Shown here in pieces: positions 58,099-64,000 of a stretch of 64,000 bases of DNA (position 1 is its first letter; every line of letters begins with the position of its first letter). The position numbers were made by a program, and so were the translations under genes. Origin of the DNA: Stichopus chloronotus. Taxonomy: Eukaryota; Echinodermata; Holothuroidea; Aspidochirotida; Stichopodidae. The notes beneath the pieces are model-generated. The model did no database searches and was not told the DNA's origin. It was given only the letters and a program-made list of their open reading frames with translations. The DNA lies in assembly GCA_021234535.1 (NCBI GenBank), contig SFZH01000008.1, positions 8,688,897 to 8,752,896 on the forward strand, given 5' to 3'.

Positions 58099-59233
58099 CT
58101 GCATAGGATTATGGAAATATGAAAGAAGTGTGGTTATTGTTCACGTGTCCGCGATGAACGGATTCAGTTTTTACTGATTCTTTGACAGGACTTTTTACTT
58201 TTTGACTCCCTTTCCCTGGCCTCTCCTCACAACACATGCACTCCAACCTACCGCATCTCGCCAAGACTGCAGGGTGCCTTTTCAGGATTTTTGAGATTCC
58301 CAACCTGCATAAAGCAAACCACCCTCCCCTTCCCATTCTCCCATACCTTTGAGTGCAGTAAATTTTTATCATGAAATTATGCTTTTGTGAGACTCACTGT
58401 AAGTGAATTGAGTCACTTGTAAATTTGCAAAGGAGGTTAGATCTAGTGTGACAAAATTCTTTTAACCTGTACACCAGATGTTGAGTTGGTGCATGTGTTT
58501 AGGTACTGTATGTTGATCATGTGACAGCAATTGTGCCAGTAAATAACAGGTAACAATTAACATTGAACACAGTTTTCTTGGGGAGGGGAGGGGGAAGCCC
58601 TTGAATTTTCTGCAGTCAACTTATTGAAAATCCAGCATTTATAGGTATTAAACAACACTTGGTGCACATGTCGGCATTTGTGTTACAGCTTAATCACTTC
58701 GTATAAGAAAATGGAGTGCAATGCTAGATAAGTTATTCTTTTTGAGTATTTTTTGTAAACACTCCTTTATTTGTATTTAAATTCATGATACTGTACCTTT
58801 AGCGACCTATTTTGCAGACCAAAAAAAAAGAAACAAGTTTCCCTCTGATTAATTGCTTCCTACACGAATGATATTTTGGTGGACACCTTTCACAAACACG
58901 TATCCTCGTGCTGGGGGATCTGAGCTTTTAATTTTAAAAAGGATGTTTGAAAAGTCCTTTGAATGTATACTGAGTGTGCTTCAGCATAGCAGGTGGTAAG
59001 GTGTGGTGTACTTTGGATTAAAACGCTAATTACTGGTTCTGGTCGTTCCGTGTTGGTAATATTCCAAAGGAGGTCAAGGCTAACCCTCCAGTCTAAACTT
59101 CTGATTAAATTCATTTGTCTATACCTGCCTCTTGTAAACACCCTGTGTTCTCATTTCACTATTCTGTTTCTCCGGTTGCATCCCCTGGCAAAAACAGAGT
59201 GGTCAGAGTTTTGTCCTCATGTTTTAGAAGGGA

Positions 59234-59290
59234 CATGTGATCGATTTATGTGATCGGTTTATGTGATCGGTTTATGTGATCGGTTTATGG
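59234..59290 (+). repeat. 13-bp tandem repeat, about four copies
   Basis: Unit GATCGGTTTATGT repeated with one variant copy (GATCGATTTATGT) at the left. Confidence 0.9.
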
Positions 59291-59562
59291 AGGAATATTG
59301 TAACTTGGTGGAAACGTCACTGAGTCACAGGAGACAGGTAAGTTGGTTGCTCGTAAATAACCTTACCTGAGTTGTAAATTTAATTCCCACGAGTGGTAGG
59401 ATTTATTACGACACTTTATCCTTCCTATCACTCTCCCTTCCCCTCTCATCATGCCTCCAACTTCATTTTAATCAAAGAGTGTGTGACAAATGAGTTATGT
59501 TATCAATATATTTAAATGAGTTACTTTAACTGAGATTCTAAAAGGAAGGATTTGAAGTGAAC

Positions 59563-59633
59563 CTGGCTTGTCACTGTGTTTCTTTCTTGTCTGATTCTGT
59601 TCCTGTAAAACCTTGATCCCCTCAATCTGTTTA
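59563..59633 (-). CDS. minus-strand gene candidate exon, coiled-coil-like
   Basis: The acceptor CCTCCTACACACTTACAG and donor AAGCCAG/GTTCAC bound one base, 23 codons and one base: KQIEGIKVLQEQNQTRKKHS then DKP. Heptad-like spacing (I, I, L) and high Gln/Glu/Lys content suggest a coiled coil. A second acceptor inside (GGTTTTACAG, 59602) would give a shorter version in the same frame. It joins in frame to 58098. Family unknown. Confidence 0.48.
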
Positions 59634-60189
59634 CTGTAAGTGTGTAGGAGGTTAATAGCCACAGATCTGCCACTGCTCACAATTTGCCCCTAGTCGCTTA
59701 ATTCAGTACTAAGTCAAACCCCAATGGAACTGTCTCTTTGTTGCTATGTAAATTCTCTTTGGAAGAATTCAGAAAGTGCTGTAAACCAGCAACAAGTTAC
59801 TGTACCTTATACCATAAGTGCTGCACATATTGCTACTCCTGTGTGATCCTCTTTTGCATCAACAACCGCAACTCTTTCTTGCTTTAATAAGAAAATGTAC
59901 GTCCTTGATTTGATGGTTTTGAGCTTTGCAGAGGGAAAGTTATGTGACTGTGATTGGTAAAAGAATGCAAAGCAAGTAAGATTAATAACCCAGGGGAGGG
60001 TAGTAGAGGGGTATTGGCAAGGTATGGGGGACACAATATGCATGACACTCATAAAAAATTTCCTGTCAGATTTTCACGTGGAAAGTCTCACAAGAACCAT
60101 ACAAAAAAGTAGGACTTATGTATAAGGAATTTCTTGTGAGGGAAAGATTTTTAAGGGAAATATTAGGGAATATTTCTTGTCATAGGAAT

Positions 60190-60330
60190 TTTCTCATAAG
60201 GACTAATTCCCATCGTAGACATACATACTTATGCCATGCTTCACTATTGCATACATTTAGCCTTGCTCTAAATGTCCTTGAAATCAGTTCTAGCTCTGTG
60301 CCCTCTAAGGTCTAGCCTGTCCTTGTTTGC
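60190..60330 (-). mobile_element. family C MITE, inverted copy
   Basis: The reverse complement contains TAGACCTTAGAGGGCACAGA, GAACTGATTTCAAGGACATTT and ATAAGTATGTATGTCTACGA, matching the interior and one end of 52285-52460. Confidence 0.7.
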
Positions 60331-62914
60331 CTTTCGCTCGAGTCGCTAACAATGTGTAATTCTGTCTGTTTGTGTTTTGACTCCCACAAAGGCGTTCTTT
60401 ACCTTAGAACCTTGAGTAGTCTTGTGTTTTTTGTTTCTATTTTTAGTCATTTTGTAGTGGTATCTATGCTTTCCAAATTTGTTCTTGCTTCTCCAAGTAA
60501 TTTGTGTTTGAATTTTTACTTTGTGCAGCGTGCCTTGGACTGATATCCTCTCGTGCCTGTGCACACTCGAGTCCGTAGCCTATTCTTTTCATGTATTATG
60601 CAATTCACATTAGAGTGTTGCACAACTTTTTCTTTAGCTCCAATTTCTCGTATGCTTCTCTTGAGAATATTCTCGAGAGGATGTGCTCGCACAGTGTTCT
60701 CGGGAAACATGGTCCTTTTTCCTAAAATGTCCACTGTGGTACATCAAAGAATTAGATTTTCTCATATGGGATCTCAAGTGAAAATATGCAATGGAGTTTT
60801 GAAGACATTTGAAATGTCAGCAACTGAGCATAATTATGCAATTATCTCCTACTAGTGTTAAAGGAAAACCATTGTGCAGCCTACCAAGTAGTCCTGATAC
60901 TTTCAAATACAGGTTTTCAAACAAGAAGACGTCATTTTGTGGTGGTTCAAATTCAAGTCAAAGAAAGCACACAAAGGTTTTATGGATATGCTGCTTTGCT
61001 CACTCGGAAGTCGCCACGTTGTTGCAAAACTTAAGTGAATCGTGATGTCACACATGCTCCTCCACACGTCGGTATTGCAGTTGCATGTGTTACGTCGTAC
61101 GTTCGGAACATGGCGACACGCCATACGACAGTGGCGGGAAATAATTTTAAGTGGTAGTTGGAATGAAGTCAATACGTTGATAACATCATTATGGCCATGA
61201 CTGTGAATATTGGGTGAAGGTTGAAATTGATGTAGTCCTCTACGGTCGCTCTGGAAAAGCAACCGCTATTGAATGAGACTTATATGCTGGATACAGTAGA
61301 GACTACTGTAGGATCTCTCATAAAATCCTGAAACATTTTCTTTTTACATCAGTATTATTGTAGTCACAGGGTTTAAGTGTTCTACTCCCCATCTCTCTGC
61401 AATACTATCTTCCTTCTATTCATCATGTAAACTCCTCAGGATCTGCTGCTCTACTCATCACTTTGTCAAGTCTAAAACCTGCTTGAGTAGTCGATCAGAT
61501 TTGCCATTTCTGTTTTTAAAAAAACTAGAAAGTTTTCGGTGCGTGCACACGGGCTGATGGTCATAGTCCGAGCGCTGCAAACGTGAGTGTAAAAGCATTG
61601 TAAGTGCTACATGCAGTTAACTTGCACAGCCACTGGGCATATGGGAAAGCCTTTATTGAAATTGGTTTTAGTAAATTGTGGTATGACCACGAGTTGTGCA
61701 AACCTGATAAATATGCGTATTAGTCATTGCTTTCCCTCCTGTGGCAAAAATTTTTTTTTTCTGTTATATTTCATATGAAATTATATTGACTAATTTGAAG
61801 ATGATTCTTTTTAAGTTCTCTTGTGCATTAGAGTTGCTATGACACACGTGTGTGTTGTTAAACTCATCTTAAGAGGCTGTAAAGTCGATGCTTTTGATGA
61901 AGCATCCCCGCAGATGCCTAGTCCTCTTTTAAGGTTTATTAATTTTTTTCAAGGTTACCAAATTTTTACATTCCACGACTGCGTAAGTCACATTTTGTTA
62001 TTTCAGGCACTCTAGGTCTCTTTTAATCTCAGGGAACGAGTCAAGTCGCCTCTGTCGCCGCTCGTAGTCTGCCGACCGCTTTTGTTTCCTTTCCATTTTT
62101 CCCTGGATTGGCAAAGCAACTGCCGCCCACTGTTATCAGAAGGAAGTGATCGTAGGAGGGTAACATATGTCGACACGTTTAACTCGCTTGTTGCGTGTTG
62201 GATTTGTCCTTTGGTGATGAACAATAGTACAAAACAAATTTAGCATACTTTAAAAATAGTCGTTTCAAAGTAACGCGAGCTTCGTGTTTTCTGGACGAGT
62301 AGCTGGTTGACAGAAAGTCATGACGTAGTAGTTAGCTGATTTTTAACCTGGTTAACAGTATGTTTTGGGACTGAAGTAGGATATATTCAGGAGGCCCCCC
62401 TGATGTATTTAGGTCAATGATCAGTAAGCAAGATAGCTTAAAAAACCACAATCATCCAAATTTTTTGGTGAATGTAAGAGAACTGTCATAGGAGGAAAGT
62501 CTCTACAGATATCTTTAAGTATCTGTATATATACTGTATGTACCATTGCTTCGTATCAGCAGTATATCAGCCCACATATGTAGGTCAACCTTGACAGAAG
62601 TTCAAGTTCTTGGGCGGGACTTTTGCGGCAAACTCATTTCAAAACTTCCCCGCACAATGGACCTGTTTTTTCGTTCAGCTTATCGCTATGAAAAAAAAAC
62701 TGACGTCCGCAGGCTTTGGAAACAAATTCCTTTCAGATGCTGCAGAAATCCTACTCAAACTTCACTTACATAGCTCCAAGGCGATTGTCTGAAGCAGAGC
62801 TGTTACTTCAAGGAGACTAAGACACGGCCACCACTTAGTTACAATAAAAGATCAATGGTGAACAATGTAACTGGACATCCTCTGCATACTCTGTGTGTGT
62901 GTACACACATAGTA
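60331..62914. other. sequence with unresolved G+C-rich patches
   Basis: Two patches stand out. At 61030-61250, dense in CpG, the minus strand has a strong acceptor (GGTTGCTTTTCCAG) at 61251 followed by open frames in two phases (ATVEDYINFNLHPIFTV or SDRRGLHQFQPSPN), and the plus strand has ATGGCGACACGCC and an E2F-like GGCGGGAAA (61133-61141). At 62030-62300, also CpG-rich, nothing is recognised. Either may be a promoter. Confidence 0.3.
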
Positions 62915-63050
62915 TAGACTTAGAGGGCGCGGTGTCAGTATAGATTTCGATTGTACCTTGAACTAGGTCAAAATTAATGCATGAGTAAGCAAGGGGTAAG
63001 TATAGTCACTTGTGAATACCCACCCCAGTGAGTTGTTGGGAGTTTCAGAG
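62915..63050 (+). mobile_element. family C MITE, right half
   Basis: CTTAGAGGGCGCGGT, then AAGGGGTAAGTATAGTCACT and TGTGAATACCCACCCCAGTG match the right half of 52285-52460 and its flank. The left end is lost. Confidence 0.7.
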
Positions 63051-63327
63051 ACACCAGTTTTCTTAGTCAGGATGTACATACTGTAAGATGTGCAAAAGTT
63101 ATGTTGCATTACCGGTATATGCCAGGGCTCATTTTTTGTCTGCAGAAAGATTTGCTACATGGTAAAATGGATCCATGATAGCTATTATACAGCTATGTAT
63201 AGTAAAATGAAAAGACAGATTTCAGTTTTAAGGTCAGTATATCAGGTTTTTTCCCTGATGATATATGTTACATTACATTGCACAATGTCCCAGGGGAGAT
63301 TGTGTAATTTGATTCGGTCAAAGGCAC

Positions 63328-63442
63328 CTCTCTTCACACAACTCATCCACTCTCGATCTTCAGCGCTCTTTGATGTGCCTGTTGTAGTAACTACGTTTTC
63401 GTTGCTCTCCGTATGCTTTTGAGTTGAAGAGATTAAGCATTC
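63328..63442 (-). CDS. minus-strand gene candidate exon
   Basis: The acceptor GTGTGTATGTATTACAG and donor GAAGAGAG/GTGCCT bound 38 codons plus one base: ECLISSTQKHTESNENVVTT, TGTSKSAEDREWMSCVKR. The Ser/Thr/Glu-rich and then compact charged sequence looks like protein. The frame stays open to 63242. It could be an upstream exon of the leftward gene with 59563, but at least one exon between them is needed to fix the phase. Confidence 0.36.
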
Positions 63443-64000
63443 CTGTAATACATACACACTGTAGATGTAGATCGAAGTACACTTGATCGCCACTATGTGT
63501 GCAGCTTTTGGTCCTCGTTCACATTTAAGATATCACAGCCCATATACTATCTCACCTCATATACAGTAAGTCCACAAAATCCACAAAGCATTCACATTTC
63601 ACTAAAACTAAGAATACAAGATAAATTGAGGAAACCCTGCAAAAGGGAAATTAGGAATGCACTTAGACTTAAGTGAGTACCAAAGTGTTCACATGACAAG
63701 TGTTGATCACTCTTGCGGGCTGGAAGTACAGTTGTAGTGCCTTGTCTAGTGCGTAAATGTGAACAAAACCTTGTGGTACTGTTTCCATCAAATTGTGAGA
63801 CGGACCATTGATGGTTCTTTTGTTTCTGAAAGCGGTAGATCCGTTCCCTCGGTTTTTTGAAGTAATTGCTGTCACCATAGCACCCACCTTCAGTAACAAC
63901 CTGTTGGATGACAAGACCGTTTAGAAATAGATGTTTCTGTCAAAATTTTTAATTCCTCTGTAATGCATACTCTTTTTAGGTTATGGCTTTGCAAGCACCA

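Noticed and set aside
60903..61262. 119-codon minus-strand open frame
   Set aside because: Two phases are open across the same CpG-rich patch and the peptide has no recognisable feature. Kept only as a possible promoter or exon.
63669..63914. 81-codon minus-strand open frame with a possible acceptor
   Set aside because: The acceptor lacks a pyrimidine tract and no donor or motif was seen.

Overview
This window looks like AT-rich, intron-rich animal DNA. There are no operons, no ribosome-binding sites and no long open frames. There are short open segments between consensus splice sites, many small palindromic DNA-transposon remnants, one decayed Penelope-type retroelement and few CpG-rich patches. 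The repeat types fit a marine invertebrate, most likely a deuterostome such as an echinoderm. That is an inference, because no gene here is recognised well enough to prove it.

Best-supported gene (plus strand, about 7.1-30.9 kb). A phase-consistent chain of exons can be read at 7123-7207, 9421-9463, 10302-10374, 10983-11034, 11460-11551, 25849-25924, 27328-27582, 28000-28079 and 29584-29664, with polyadenylation signals at 30592 and 30908. The core (25849 to 28079) is the firmest part: acceptors, donors and three successive codon phases all agree. The N-terminal half is helical and the middle is an acidic, serine-rich linker. I do not recognise the family. A perfect RFX X-box (2907) and a possible start exon (5429) lie upstream, so a cilium-related gene is one idea, but only an idea.

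Second plus-strand unit (about 35.2-54 kb). Promoter-like sequence with good donors at 35.6 kb is followed by a very short start exon (36887-36893). Phase-compatible candidate exons follow at 37681, 42143, 49930, 53450 and 53832. This chain is much weaker.

Minus-strand unit (right half). Candidate exons at 63328-63442, 59563-59633 and 58002-58098, and a strongly acidic terminal exon at 44664-44712, suggest a gene running leftward. The joins 59563 to 58098 and 58002 to 44712 are phase-compatible but unproven.

Repeats. Family A is a TTAA-ended palindromic element of about 355 bp with five copies. Family B is a TTAA-ended foldback of 310 bp with long arms. Family C is about 176 bp with terminal inverted repeats, in four whole or partial copies. 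Other items are two further dispersed families, a 144-bp tandem array carrying nuclear-receptor-like half-sites, a fold-back array of AAGGGTCATTATTC units, and a perfect 56-bp AT-cored palindrome. The word TACAGTA/TACTGTA is absent from the first 7 kb and very dense from about 20 to 35 kb.

No rRNA, convincing tRNA, CRISPR array or prokaryotic feature was found. Single-exon calls below 0.4 are leads, not annotations to rely on.
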